This document shows, in pieces, positions 1-9,594 of a stretch of 42,322 nt of DNA. Numbering within the stretch: position 1 is the first letter of the stretch; the number at the start of each line of letters is the position of its first letter. This stretch comes from an uncultured Aquabacterium sp. Lineage in GTDB: Bacteria; Pseudomonadota; Gammaproteobacteria; Burkholderiales; Burkholderiaceae_C. A program made the translations under genes and the position numbers. Where the stretch lies: the NCBI RefSeq assembly GCF_947366995.1, contig NZ_CANBCC010000033.1, positions 1-42,322 of the forward strand, in the 5' to 3' direction. Under the pieces are notes generated by a model that saw only the letters and a program-made list of their open reading frames with translations, had not been told where the DNA came from and ran no database searches.

Positions 1-7
1 TTATCCG

Positions 8-41
8 GTGACTGGAGTTCAGACGTGTGCTCTTCCGATCT
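8..41 (+). other. Illumina TruSeq read-2 adapter (assembly artefact)
   Basis: These 34 bases, ending in GCTCTTCCGATCT, match the well-known Illumina multiplexing read-2 adapter. They are not genomic. Translated in the frame of the downstream gene, the adapter gives the peptide MCSSDL, a familiar artefact at the start of predicted proteins from poorly trimmed assemblies. The seven bases before it (1-7) have no clear origin. Everything to the left of base 42 should be ignored for biology. Confidence 0.97.
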
Positions 42-42
42 C

Positions 43-3000
43 ATCAGCCCGGGCCAGCTGAGTGGCGAGGCCGCCCCTTCTTCGCTGGCGTCGACCGCGA
101 CACAGCCGCGCGAGACGAGCTATGTGGAGGGCGCAGATGCCGGCTGGCTCAGCCTGAAGGGCAGCACGCTCTACATCGGCGCCGAGATCCAGGCCGGCGC
201 CGTGGTGGGGCCGCTGCAGCTGTGGGGCAACCCCAGCGGAACGACGGTCTCGGCCGCGGACACGACGGTGCGCCTCAACACCAAGGTGTCGACCGAGCTG
301 GGGCGGCTTGCCACACTCATCGACAAGCCACACCTGTATGCCGCTGTGCGGCCGCTCGGGGGGCGCGTCGACATCGAGAACACCCAGGGCTCGGTGCGGT
401 TGCAGGCGGACACCGCGGGCGCCATGCCGACGCTGCCCGATGAGGATGGGGGTGCTGCGTCGAACTGGTTGGCCGGCTTGGCGACCGAGACCCGCGTGTC
501 GGCCACCATGCTGCAGAACAGCGGGGCCTCGGCCGTGGCCCTGAAGGCGACCCACACCAGCGACACGGTGCCGCACGACGTGAACGTGGATGCCGACGTG
601 AGACTGGATCTGGGCGCGTCGGGTTCGTTCCTGGCGGCAAGCCAGGGCGGCGGCACGGTGACGATGGCGGGGCAGGTGCGCGCTGCAGGCGGCACCATTG
701 CGCTGGAAGCCGGTCAGGCCCGCGCCAGTGGCACCGGCGAAGGCAACGCCATTGGCGCTGGCCCGGGGAATGTCATTGTCGCGTCGACGGCCGTGCTGGA
801 TGTGTCGGGCGGGGCGAGTGCCCGCGGCGCCGAGGCCGATGGCGGGCAGATTGCGATCAAGGCCGGCCACAGCGTGTCGGTGGCCGGGGGGGCCTTGCTC
901 AACGTGTCGGCCGCGCTGCTGCGTGGCGCGCCGTCGGGCACGGTGAAAGGCGAGGCCGGCGGCATCAACCTCCAGGTCAACACCGCCGTGCCGGCAGGCG
1001 TGCCGGAAGACACCGTCTCAGGAAAGTTGATCCTGGCGGGCACCTTGCGTGGCTTCGATTTCAACCGAGGCGGCAAGCTGGCGATCGGTGGCCTGCGGAG
1101 CCTCTGGATCGGTGAGCCGACGGCCCAGGTTCCGCAGGCACTGCAAAGCGGACTGCAGATCGCACCGACCTTCTTCTCCGAAGGCGGATTCGGCACGTTC
1201 ACGCTTCAGACCAAGGGCGACATCGTGGTGGCGGACCACACCCGCATCGTGCCCAGGCTCGTCAACCTGAGCGAGCCGGTGAACTCGTCGCAGATCAATG
1301 TGGGCCGCGCCGGCCCGACGGGCACGGCGATGGCCGCAGAGACCGAGCGCGTGGTGCTGGACGATGCGCTGCGGCAGCCGGTTTCGATCACGCTGGATGC
1401 ATCGGCCTTGAAGGCCGATGTGGCGATGTCGATCCAGCCAACCGGGTTGAACCGGGGGGGCAGCGTCACGCTGGGCGTGGGCGCGGTGATGGACGCCGGG
1501 CTCGGCGGCAGCCTCACGCTGCGTGGCAGCTACCGCGTGGACGTTCACGGTGCGCTGCTGGCGCGGGGCGGCGACGTGACGGTGGGACTCGGCACCGACA
1601 CGGTGTTGCACCGGGTGGGCTCGTCGCCCACCAACGCGCTCGAACTCGACCCGGTGGGCTACCTGCCCGACCAGGCCGTTCAGCTGCACGACACCAGCCT
1701 GATCGACGTATCGGGTGCGGCCAGGGTGCGTGCCACCACGGTGGCCGGCCAGACGCGACTTGTCGGCGACGTGCTGGGCGGCGGCACGGTCAGCCTCAAC
1801 CCGGATGCCCAACGCGGCTGGGTGCTGATGGACGAAGGGGCGGTCATCAACCTGAGCGGTGCACAGGCCGCGCTGCATACGGGGGTGTCGCGTCAGGCCA
1901 CGACCGTGAGCGCCGCAGCGGGCACGCTCAACGTCTCCTCTCTGTATGGCTTCTACCTGGGCGGCACCCTGATCGCCCACCGCCCGGACGCCAGCGTGTC
2001 CGGCGGGCAGTTCAACGCGCGCTCGGTGGCAGGCAGCATCCGTGATTTCCAACTGCAGCCCGACACCGTGCCGGGCACGGCCTTCCCGGTGACGGCGCTG
2101 TCTGAGGTGGGGCGCATCCGCGTGGTGGGCGAGGGGCAGGCGGTTTCAACGGACGCCGCCGCGCGAACCTTTGGTGAGAGCCAGGTCTCGGCCTCGGGGC
2201 TGCTGGACAGCGGCTTTGATCGCCTGTCCTTCACGGCCAGCGAGCGGGTGGTGCTGGGGCGCGATGCCAACCTGGTCGCCAGACCGGCCGACCGCGCGGG
2301 CCATGTGCCACTGCGCTCGGTGGTGCTGGACGCGCCGGTCATCGCCGCAGAGGCCAGTGCTTCAGGCACGCCGAACGCCGTGACGGTACAGGCCCACCAT
2401 GTCAGCATCGGCTCGGCCCGATCGGCCGACCCGGCGTTGGGCATGCAGCCGCCGGGCGCAGCCACGACGGGCACGGCCGCGCTGACGGTGAACGCAGGGC
2501 TGATCGACTGGTATGGCACACACGCCTTCCAAGGGTTCGCCAACGTCGCGTTGCGGGCCACGTTGTCTGCCAAGCACGAGGTGGGCGCGCGCCGCAATGG
2601 CGAGATCCGCCTCAACGGCCTGGGCGCTGGTACGACGCGGCCGACCGCGGCCCTGTTGTTCGATGGCCACCTCGAACTGCAGGCGGGCAACCTGTACGCC
2701 AGCACGCTGACCGATGCCCGGATCGAGGGTACCGCGACGTCCACCCTGCAGACCCTGAATCCCGAGAAGGGCTCCAGCAGCGCGTCGCCACTGTCTGCCC
2801 TGGGGCGCCTCACGCTGGACGCCGGCACGGTGAGCCACGCCGGCACGATCGACCAGCCGTTCGGCGACATCCGGATCACCGGAACCCAGGTGGCGCTGCA
2901 GGACGGCAGCCGGCTTTCCGTCAGCGGCGAGGGGCTGGTGGTGCCGGTGGGCTTCATGCTGAACGGGCAGCGCTGGCTGTATGGCACGAGCGAGGCCGGC

Positions 3001-6000
3001 GTTGCCTCTTCTGCGGATGCCAAGGCCGTGCTGGATCTGGTGGACCTGCACAAGGACGTCACGGTCGAATCGCCGAACCTGACGGTGGCGTCCAGCTCAC
3101 GTATCCAGGCCCAGGCCGGTGGTGACCTGCTGGCGTGGGAGTTCGTGGAAGGCGTGGGCGGCACGAAGGACACCTTCAACCGCGCCGGCGTCTATGCCAT
3201 TGTTCCGAGCCACACATACGAGTTTGCCCCCTACGACACACAGACGGCGCTGACTGCAGCGGCCAACGGGCAACCCCTGTCTGTCGGTGCGCAGGTCCGG
3301 ATCACGAGTGCCAACGGGGCCCTGCCACCGGGCACCTACACGCTGTTGCCCGCACGCTATGGGATCCTGCCAGGCGCGGTGCTGGTGTCGGCCCGGACGC
3401 TGGCGTCGGACCAGCCGCTGGCGACCGGGCTGACACGACCCGATGGCAGTGTGCTGGTCTCGGGCGTCGAGACTGCCGTGGGCACCGACATCAACGGCGG
3501 CAACCGCCGCAACCTCGCGCTGCTGCTGGAGCCGGCTGCGACGGCGGCCGCGCAGTCGCGGGTCGACCGGGTGTCGATCAACGATTTCCTGAGCACGCAG
3601 GAGGGCACGCGACCTGCAACGGGCGGGCGCGTTTCCCTGCTCTCGACCCAGGCGTTCGACTGGACCGCCAGCTACCAGCTCAAGGGCGGCGAGCTCGATC
3701 TCAGCATGGGCCGTTCCCTGGTGGTGGGCCTGGCCGGCACCACCCGGCTGGAGGAGGGCGAAGTGCTGGTGTCGGCAGAGGCCTTGTCTCGCACAGAAGC
3801 CGACAGCATTCTGCTGGGGGGCCAGCGCGAGGAGGTGAAGGGCGAAACCGTCGTCACCGCCAAGGCCGAGCACATCCGGTTCGATGGCGATGTGTCGACC
3901 GGTGAGCTGATCGCGGTGGCCCAGCGCGGCATCGATGTGGCTCAAGGGGTGAGCCTCACCGTCGACGAGGACAAGCACGCCGACACGGACGTGCAGCGCG
4001 TGGTCCGTGTCCAGGGTGATGGGGCTACGCTGGCCGTCAGTCACAACAAGGGCCTGGACGTGCAGCGCGACCTCGCTTCGGTGGCGCCGGGTACCCCGCT
4101 GGCAGGCCAGCTGAGCATCGCCTCGTCCCCGGCCGCACCGAGTGCGCTGAAGGCGGCGCATGTGGTGATGGACGCGGCGGGTGCACTGTCGGTGAACCCG
4201 GACACGGCCATCCAGGCCCGGGCCATGAGCGTGGCCGCCGGGCAGATCGCCATCGGAGACACCACCGCAGACTCGGCCCTGGTGCTGGCCGGTGGCCTGC
4301 TGGAGAGCGTCAACGCCGCCGAGCGCGTGCAGCTGCGCAGCTACGGGGCCATGCAGTTTGCGGCGAATGCAAGCCTGGGCAGCGTGAAGACAGCCCAGTT
4401 GACACTCGATGCCCCCGCCCTCGTCGGCCAGGGGGGTGACATCACCGTGCGCGCCGGCGAGGTGGTGCTCCGCAACACCACCGGGCGCGCCGCGCCGACC
4501 GACCTGACCGGCGCCGGACGACTTCGCATCGAGGCCAACCCGGCCTTGTCGGATGTCCGAACGGGCGGCCTCATTGTGGGCGTCGGGCCGGTGCGCTTGG
4601 CGGCCGAGTCGGTGACGCTGGCGAGCCAGGGCGATCTGGTGTTCGATGGCCGCGGCAAGCAGACCAACACCCTGTCCTCACAGGGCGACCTGACGCTGAG
4701 TGCAGCACGGGTGACGGCCCTGTCGGGTGGAGCGCATCAGGCCCGGGCCGATGGCGTTCTGCGCGTGGAGAAGGCAGCGGGCTCGCGCACACTGGGTGAG
4801 ACCGCCGGGTTGGGCGCGACGCTCGCCCTGTCCGGCACGCGGGTTGAACAGCAAGGCCGTGTCGAGGTGGCTTCGGGCAAACTGGAGATCGAAGGCCGCG
4901 GTGCGACCGACAGCGCCCGGACGGTGGTGCTGGGCGAGGGCTCCGTCACCCGTGCCGCGGGGACCGTCGTCCAGGCAGGCCGCACGTGGGCGGCCAGTTC
5001 GGCAGGCGGCGAGGTGCGCATCCGCGCGGCTTCGGGCGACATCGAGGTCTTGGGCCAGATCGATGTGTCTGCTGGTGGGGTACCCGTGTACGACGGCACC
5101 GGCAAGGTGGTGGGCTGGAAGACAGCCTCTGCTTCCGACAGCGCCAAGGCCGCCGGCACGATCGAACTCAGCGCACCCACCGAAAGCGGTCGCGTGGTGT
5201 TCGGCGCAGAGGCCTCCCTGCTGGGCCGGGCCAGCACCGACACGCTCAGCGGCCAGCTGGTTGTCGACGCGGGCCGTGTTGCCGAGGCGGCCCAGGCCAG
5301 CGCCGCGGCTGGCGTGCGCGGCACGCTGGACCGCCTGGCCGAGCTGAGCAACGAAGGGGGGCTGCACGGCGCGGTCACGGTCCGCTTGCGCGGCACTGAG
5401 GATCAGAGCCTCCACACGGCCATGAAGGCCGTGCGCACGCGCATTTCGGTGGACCAGCGCAGCCTCACACTGGGCCGTGACGCGCTCATCGATGCACGCG
5501 CGCCGCAAGGTGGGATGGTGCAATTGGCGGCGCGCGGCTTGACGCTCGAGGACGGCGCGCGCATCGAGGCGGCCTCCAGCCGCGACGGCGCTCAGGGCGG
5601 CGACGTCCTGCTCTCGGCCACCACGGGCGTGCGCATCGTGACGACGGTCGACGCTGACACGGGCGAAACCACCGTGAGCACGGAGTCGGATCCCGGCGTG
5701 CTGGACCTGCGTGCCGGCGCCACCGTGGATGCAGGAACCGGCCGCATCGTGCTGCGCGCCGAGCGGGACGACAACGAGCTCGCCGCAGCAATGGCCCTCG
5801 CAGCGGATGCCGCGGCACAAGCCGCCGACGGACGGGATCCAGTGCTGGATGCCGCGGCGCTGGCGCGCGGGCTCCGCATGGCGCCAGTGCAGGCGACCCT
5901 GAACGCACGCGAGGTGCTGGTGGAATCGGCCCGCGTGTACGAGCGCAATGACGATGGTGAGGCCTACACCGGCATCCGCACGGCGGCCAGCAGTGGCACG

Positions 6001-9000
6001 CTGCTGGGGCAGCGCGATCTGGCCACCCATGCAGCTGAGTTCCTGGCGGCGCGCGATGTGCTGATGGGCTCGCTGGGCCTGCTCGGTCGGGCACAGCTCC
6101 GTGCAGGCGTCGAAGTGCGTACGACGGGCGACTTCACGGTGTCGAACGACTGGAACCTCTGGCGTGCCGACCGGGCGGACGACCCCACCCTCGCACCGCT
6201 CATGCTGACCCTGCGCGCCGGCGGACACCTGCGCGTCAATGGCACGCTCAGTGACGGTTTCACCACCGCCGCCGCCACGGGCAGCGTCGCACCGGGCGAT
6301 GCGGCGTCTTTCCGCCTCACCGCAGGGGCTGACCTGAGCGCATCCGATCTGCTCGCCGTGCAGCAGACCGCTGCCGAAGCCGACCTCACGGTGGCCGCCG
6401 GCAAGGTGGTGCGCACGACGACGGGCTCGATCGAGATGGCAGCGGCACGCGACGTGGTGCTGGCACCGGGAAGCGGCACCAATCCCGTCCAGGGTCTGGT
6501 GTACGTTGCAGGTCGCCCGGTCGAGTTGCAGGCCGACCAGGTAGCGGCCGCACCCGACGTGAACGCCCTGAGCTACACCGAGCGCGGTGGGCGGCTGGAG
6601 GTGCACGCAGGGCGTGACGTTCGCTCGGCCGCGCCGGTGCAACTGCCGAGCAACTGGCTGCTGCACGCGGGCGTGATGGCCGACGACGGCAGCGTGGGTC
6701 TCGGCGCGTGGGCCAGCTACCTCGCCGGCTTCCGGCAGGGGCTGGGCTCTTTTGGCGGGGGCAACGTGCATGTCTCGGCCGGGCGCGACATCCTCGACCT
6801 CGGGGTCGTGGCACCCACCTCGGCCCGCCACGTCCAGACGTGGACGACCAACACCGACGGAGACGCGGTGCTCGGCACGCCGGCACTGGACGTGCGCAAC
6901 GGCGGTGACGTGACCGTGCAGGCGGCGGGCGACATCCGGGGCGGTGTCTACCTGCTGGGCCGCGGTGAGGGCCGGCTGGAAGCGGGCGGCGCGCTCACGA
7001 CGGGCAGCAATGTCAAGGCCGACGTGCCTGCCCAGGGCGCCATCCTCGCCCTGATGGATGGCCACTGGTCGCTGCAGGCTCGCACCGGTCTGGAGATCGC
7101 CGCGGTCTACAACCCCACGGCGCTGTCTTCGCCCTCGACCACGCGGGTGCCCGCAGAAAGCGCGGCGTCCTTCTTCACGTACGGCAGCGACAGCGGCGTG
7201 CGGCTGTCCAGCGCCGCGGGCGATGTGGTGTGGAATGCCGAAGGCGCCTTCTCGTCTTTCGAGACGCTGGTGGGCACGCCCACCCGGCCCACCACGGTAC
7301 AGGGCTACTTCAACTACCTGCATGGCAGTGGTCAACTCATGCCGGCCGCAGACCGCGTGACGCGGGCGCTGGCGGTGAGCAACCGCCTGGCGCAAGTGGC
7401 GCCGCCCACCGTGCAGGTCAGCGCCCTGGATGGGGCGGTCAAACTGCTGACTTCGGAGCTGTACGCACTGTGGCTTTTCCCGTCGGCCACGGGCAACCTG
7501 AGCGTCTATGCCGGACATGACCTGTCGATTCAAGGCGGCAGTCGCGGCGTGGTGATGCTGGACGGCGATCCGGGACGCTGGCCCAGCGTGAGCCGCCCTG
7601 CGCTGGAAACCGGCTGGACGGACGGCGTCTACGCCACCTTGCGCCCGGCAGAGCTTGGCCTGGCCGGGGAGAACCGCAAGCTGTCGGTCGACACGCTCTA
7701 CAGCAGCACCCTGCACCAGAACGATGCCTTGCCTGCCACGCTGTATGCGGGCGGCAGCATCACCACCGACACGAGACTGACCGTGCCCAAGGCGGCGGTG
7801 GTGGAAGCCGGTGGCGACATCATGGACCTGAGCTTTGCCGGGCAGCATTTCCACGAGACCGACGTCACGCTGATCAAGGCGGGCGGCCGCATCGTGGGAC
7901 GCGACAACACGCTTAGCGACCGCGACAGCGGCATGATCCAGCTGGCCGGGCCGGGTGAACTGCAGGTGGAAGCGGGGACCGACCTCGACCTCCGCACGGC
8001 AGGCGGCATCCAGACCATCGGCAACCTGCCGGGCAGCTACTACGGCATCTCGGCCTTCAACGTCGGCAACGCTGCCTTGCCGGACACCGGGGCCAGCGTG
8101 CGCGTCAGCGCGGGTATGAACCGACGTGTCGACGTGGACACCCTGATGCAACGCTACCTCGCGCAGGATCCGCAGGCACAGGTGGCGCTCGTGAACCACG
8201 TGCGCGGCGTGCTGGCCCTGCCCGCGAGCCAGATGCCCGACCTGAGCGGCCTTGTGGGCGCCGAGTTGCAGACGGCGCTGGCATCGGCCTTCCCGGCCGC
8301 GCTGCAGTACTACAGGCAGTTCAGCCAGGCTCACCAACTGAGCTTCGCCGAGGCAGTGGTCGACCGCGCGTTTGTGGCCCGCTACGTGGCCCCGGGCCAG
8401 GCGTACGCCGTCGCATGGGCAGCCCGTGCCAGCGCGCTCGGTCTCGACCCGGCCCGCACCGAGGGAACGGCCTTCCAGCAGTTCAAGGACGAAGTCCTGA
8501 TAGGTGAGGTGCGCCGGCTGGGCCAGCAGGCGGTCGAACTGGCCGACTCGACCGACCCGGCCGAGAACCAGCGCCGCCAGGCACAACGCAACGCGCTGTG
8601 GGCCCAGGTCGATGAAGTCACCAGCCTCGCCGGCCTGGGGGCAGGCTTCCATTTCGATGGCGACATCAACCTCGCTTCGAGCAAGATCCACACCCTGGCA
8701 AATGGCAACCTGTTGTCGGGAGGCGCCGACCTCTTCGCGCCTGGTGGGCAGATTCTGGTGGGCTACTCGTCCTCGACGCCGACCGACCGGGACAACGCGG
8801 CCACGCGCGGCCTGGTGGCCTACAACGGCGGCAGCATCCGCGCGTTGGCCGATGCCGACTTCCAGGTCAACACCCAGAAGGCCTTTGTGGTCGGTGAAGG
8901 TGACCTCGTCCTGTACAGCCGGCGCGGAGCCATCGACTCCGGCCGCGGCTCGAACACGGACGTGACGGTGCCTGCGCCCGTACCGGTGGTCGATCCCCTC

Positions 9001-9456
9001 ACGGGGGCGGTGGTGTTCCGCTCACCCGCCGTCACCACCGGCAGCGGCATCGGCCTGCTGAAGAAGGCGGACGGCACGTCCCGCGGCACCGTGGACCTCT
9101 TCGCGCCCATCGGCGGTGTGCTGGCGCTCGACACCTTCATCCGCAACGAGTCGGGTGGCGACATCCGCGTGGCCGGGCCGGTCAAGGGCGGCGACAACCT
9201 CAAGGGCAACGTCAAGGGCGGTGCGCCCACCGTCTCCCGTCCGTCGGTGAAGGTCGGCACGAAGATGCCCGGAGAGGTCACCTCGGGCGCCACGCAGATG
9301 GCCGAAGCCAGCCAGGCCGCGCGTCGCAAGGAAGCCAACGGCATCCTCACGGTGGAGTTGCTGAGCCTGGGCGATGACAGCGTGACCCGAAGCGGCGCGC
9401 CCCAGGCGGGCCCGGCCTCGCCCTGCCCACCGAACGAGCGCGACTGCGCGCGCTGA
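43..9456 (+). CDS. Giant filamentous-haemagglutinin-family protein, 5'-truncated
   Basis: The visible 3137 residues are the C-terminal part of a very large secreted protein. The bulk is degenerate beta-helix sequence rich in Gly, Ala, Val, Ser and Thr with recurring GGxV/AGGDI-like turns, typical of filamentous haemagglutinin and HMW-type adhesins. The segment encoded at about 8760-9200 (AATRGLVAYNGGSI onward, with DSGRGSNTDV and GTVDLFAPIGGVLALD) resembles the DUF3739 domain found near the end of such proteins. In the family, an N-terminal TPS domain is exported through a TpsB/FhaC pore; both would lie left of the window. The translation has no cysteine until the last ten residues, where CPPNERDC occurs. 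The apparent GTG start at 25 lies inside sequencing adapter, so the true start is unknown. The energiser operon follows on the same strand. Family assignment is firm; ligand and role are unknown. Confidence 0.85.
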   Translation: MSPGQLSGEAAPSSLASTATQPRETSYVEGADAGWLSLKGSTLYIGAEIQAGAVVGPLQLWGNPSGTTVSAADTTVRLNTKVSTELGRLATLIDKPHLYAAVRPLGGRVDIENTQGSVRLQADTAGAMPTLPDEDGGAASNWLAGLATETRVSATMLQNSGASAVALKATHTSDTVPHDVNVDADVRLDLGASGSFLAASQGGGTVTMAGQVRAAGGTIALEAGQARASGTGEGNAIGAGPGNVIVASTAVLDVSGGASARGAEADGGQIAIKAGHSVSVAGGALLNVSAALLRGAPSGTVKGEAGGINLQVNTAVPAGVPEDTVSGKLILAGTLRGFDFNRGGKLAIGGLRSLWIGEPTAQVPQALQSGLQIAPTFFSEGGFGTFTLQTKGDIVVADHTRIVPRLVNLSEPVNSSQINVGRAGPTGTAMAAETERVVLDDALRQPVSITLDASALKADVAMSIQPTGLNRGGSVTLGVGAVMDAGLGGSLTLRGSYRVDVHGALLARGGDVTVGLGTDTVLHRVGSSPTNALELDPVGYLPDQAVQLHDTSLIDVSGAARVRATTVAGQTRLVGDVLGGGTVSLNPDAQRGWVLMDEGAVINLSGAQAALHTGVSRQATTVSAAAGTLNVSSLYGFYLGGTLIAHRPDASVSGGQFNARSVAGSIRDFQLQPDTVPGTAFPVTALSEVGRIRVVGEGQAVSTDAAARTFGESQVSASGLLDSGFDRLSFTASERVVLGRDANLVARPADRAGHVPLRSVVLDAPVIAAEASASGTPNAVTVQAHHVSIGSARSADPALGMQPPGAATTGTAALTVNAGLIDWYGTHAFQGFANVALRATLSAKHEVGARRNGEIRLNGLGAGTTRPTAALLFDGHLELQAGNLYASTLTDARIEGTATSTLQTLNPEKGSSSASPLSALGRLTLDAGTVSHAGTIDQPFGDIRITGTQVALQDGSRLSVSGEGLVVPVGFMLNGQRWLYGTSEAGVASSADAKAVLDLVDLHKDVTVESPNLTVASSSRIQAQAGGDLLAWEFVEGVGGTKDTFNRAGVYAIVPSHTYEFAPYDTQTALTAAANGQPLSVGAQVRITSANGALPPGTYTLLPARYGILPGAVLVSARTLASDQPLATGLTRPDGSVLVSGVETAVGTDINGGNRRNLALLLEPAATAAAQSRVDRVSINDFLSTQEGTRPATGGRVSLLSTQAFDWTASYQLKGGELDLSMGRSLVVGLAGTTRLEEGEVLVSAEALSRTEADSILLGGQREEVKGETVVTAKAEHIRFDGDVSTGELIAVAQRGIDVAQGVSLTVDEDKHADTDVQRVVRVQGDGATLAVSHNKGLDVQRDLASVAPGTPLAGQLSIASSPAAPSALKAAHVVMDAAGALSVNPDTAIQARAMSVAAGQIAIGDTTADSALVLAGGLLESVNAAERVQLRSYGAMQFAANASLGSVKTAQLTLDAPALVGQGGDITVRAGEVVLRNTTGRAAPTDLTGAGRLRIEANPALSDVRTGGLIVGVGPVRLAAESVTLASQGDLVFDGRGKQTNTLSSQGDLTLSAARVTALSGGAHQARADGVLRVEKAAGSRTLGETAGLGATLALSGTRVEQQGRVEVASGKLEIEGRGATDSARTVVLGEGSVTRAAGTVVQAGRTWAASSAGGEVRIRAASGDIEVLGQIDVSAGGVPVYDGTGKVVGWKTASASDSAKAAGTIELSAPTESGRVVFGAEASLLGRASTDTLSGQLVVDAGRVAEAAQASAAAGVRGTLDRLAELSNEGGLHGAVTVRLRGTEDQSLHTAMKAVRTRISVDQRSLTLGRDALIDARAPQGGMVQLAARGLTLEDGARIEAASSRDGAQGGDVLLSATTGVRIVTTVDADTGETTVSTESDPGVLDLRAGATVDAGTGRIVLRAERDDNELAAAMALAADAAAQAADGRDPVLDAAALARGLRMAPVQATLNAREVLVESARVYERNDDGEAYTGIRTAASSGTLLGQRDLATHAAEFLAARDVLMGSLGLLGRAQLRAGVEVRTTGDFTVSNDWNLWRADRADDPTLAPLMLTLRAGGHLRVNGTLSDGFTTAAATGSVAPGDAASFRLTAGADLSASDLLAVQQTAAEADLTVAAGKVVRTTTGSIEMAAARDVVLAPGSGTNPVQGLVYVAGRPVELQADQVAAAPDVNALSYTERGGRLEVHAGRDVRSAAPVQLPSNWLLHAGVMADDGSVGLGAWASYLAGFRQGLGSFGGGNVHVSAGRDILDLGVVAPTSARHVQTWTTNTDGDAVLGTPALDVRNGGDVTVQAAGDIRGGVYLLGRGEGRLEAGGALTTGSNVKADVPAQGAILALMDGHWSLQARTGLEIAAVYNPTALSSPSTTRVPAESAASFFTYGSDSGVRLSSAAGDVVWNAEGAFSSFETLVGTPTRPTTVQGYFNYLHGSGQLMPAADRVTRALAVSNRLAQVAPPTVQVSALDGAVKLLTSELYALWLFPSATGNLSVYAGHDLSIQGGSRGVVMLDGDPGRWPSVSRPALETGWTDGVYATLRPAELGLAGENRKLSVDTLYSSTLHQNDALPATLYAGGSITTDTRLTVPKAAVVEAGGDIMDLSFAGQHFHETDVTLIKAGGRIVGRDNTLSDRDSGMIQLAGPGELQVEAGTDLDLRTAGGIQTIGNLPGSYYGISAFNVGNAALPDTGASVRVSAGMNRRVDVDTLMQRYLAQDPQAQVALVNHVRGVLALPASQMPDLSGLVGAELQTALASAFPAALQYYRQFSQAHQLSFAEAVVDRAFVARYVAPGQAYAVAWAARASALGLDPARTEGTAFQQFKDEVLIGEVRRLGQQAVELADSTDPAENQRRQAQRNALWAQVDEVTSLAGLGAGFHFDGDINLASSKIHTLANGNLLSGGADLFAPGGQILVGYSSSTPTDRDNAATRGLVAYNGGSIRALADADFQVNTQKAFVVGEGDLVLYSRRGAIDSGRGSNTDVTVPAPVPVVDPLTGAVVFRSPAVTTGSGIGLLKKADGTSRGTVDLFAPIGGVLALDTFIRNESGGDIRVAGPVKGGDNLKGNVKGGAPTVSRPSVKVGTKMPGEVTSGATQMAEASQAARRKEANGILTVELLSLGDDSVTRSGAPQAGPASPCPPNERDCAR

Positions 9457-9474
9457 CAACACGCGGCGCTCCCT

Positions 9475-9532
9475 CCGATGGTCCGATCTGCACCACCTGT
9501 CCAGGGGGGCGCTGGTCCGATCGGACCATCGG
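9475..9532 (+). terminator. Long stem-loop after the giant adhesin gene
   Basis: CCGATGGTCCGATC at 9475-9488 is repeated exactly as its reverse complement at 9519-9532, leaving a 30-base loop. The right arm overlaps a self-complementary GGTCCGATCGGACC at 9514-9527, so alternative foldings are possible. It lies 18 bases after the stop codon of the adhesin gene and is not followed by a T run. It may be a partial terminator, an mRNA-stabilising hairpin or a protein-binding site. Confidence 0.6.
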
Positions 9533-9539
9533 CTTTACC

Positions 9540-9558
9540 AAGGGGGACACACCCCCTT
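9540..9558 (+). terminator. Compact hairpin before the DUF2341-ExbB gene
   Basis: AAGGGGG (9540-9546), loop ACACA and CCCCCTT (9552-9558) form a perfect 7-bp stem. It follows the larger stem-loop by eight bases and ends 36 bases before the next start codon. With the first hairpin it could lower readthrough from the giant gene into the energiser genes. No T tract follows, so Rho-independent termination is not assured. Confidence 0.5.
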
Positions 9559-9594
9559 CTGACAATCGCTCACCTGTCCTGAACACCTGTTGCC

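Noticed and set aside
25-42. GTG start codon and peptide MCSSDL for the first gene
   Set aside because: The start lies wholly in sequencing adapter; the coding frame simply continues through it by chance.
4678-8691. A 1337-codon open frame on the minus strand inside the adhesin gene
   Set aside because: It is antisense to a strongly coding frame in GC-rich DNA. Its product is Arg/His/Gln-rich without domain motifs, typical of a shadow frame.
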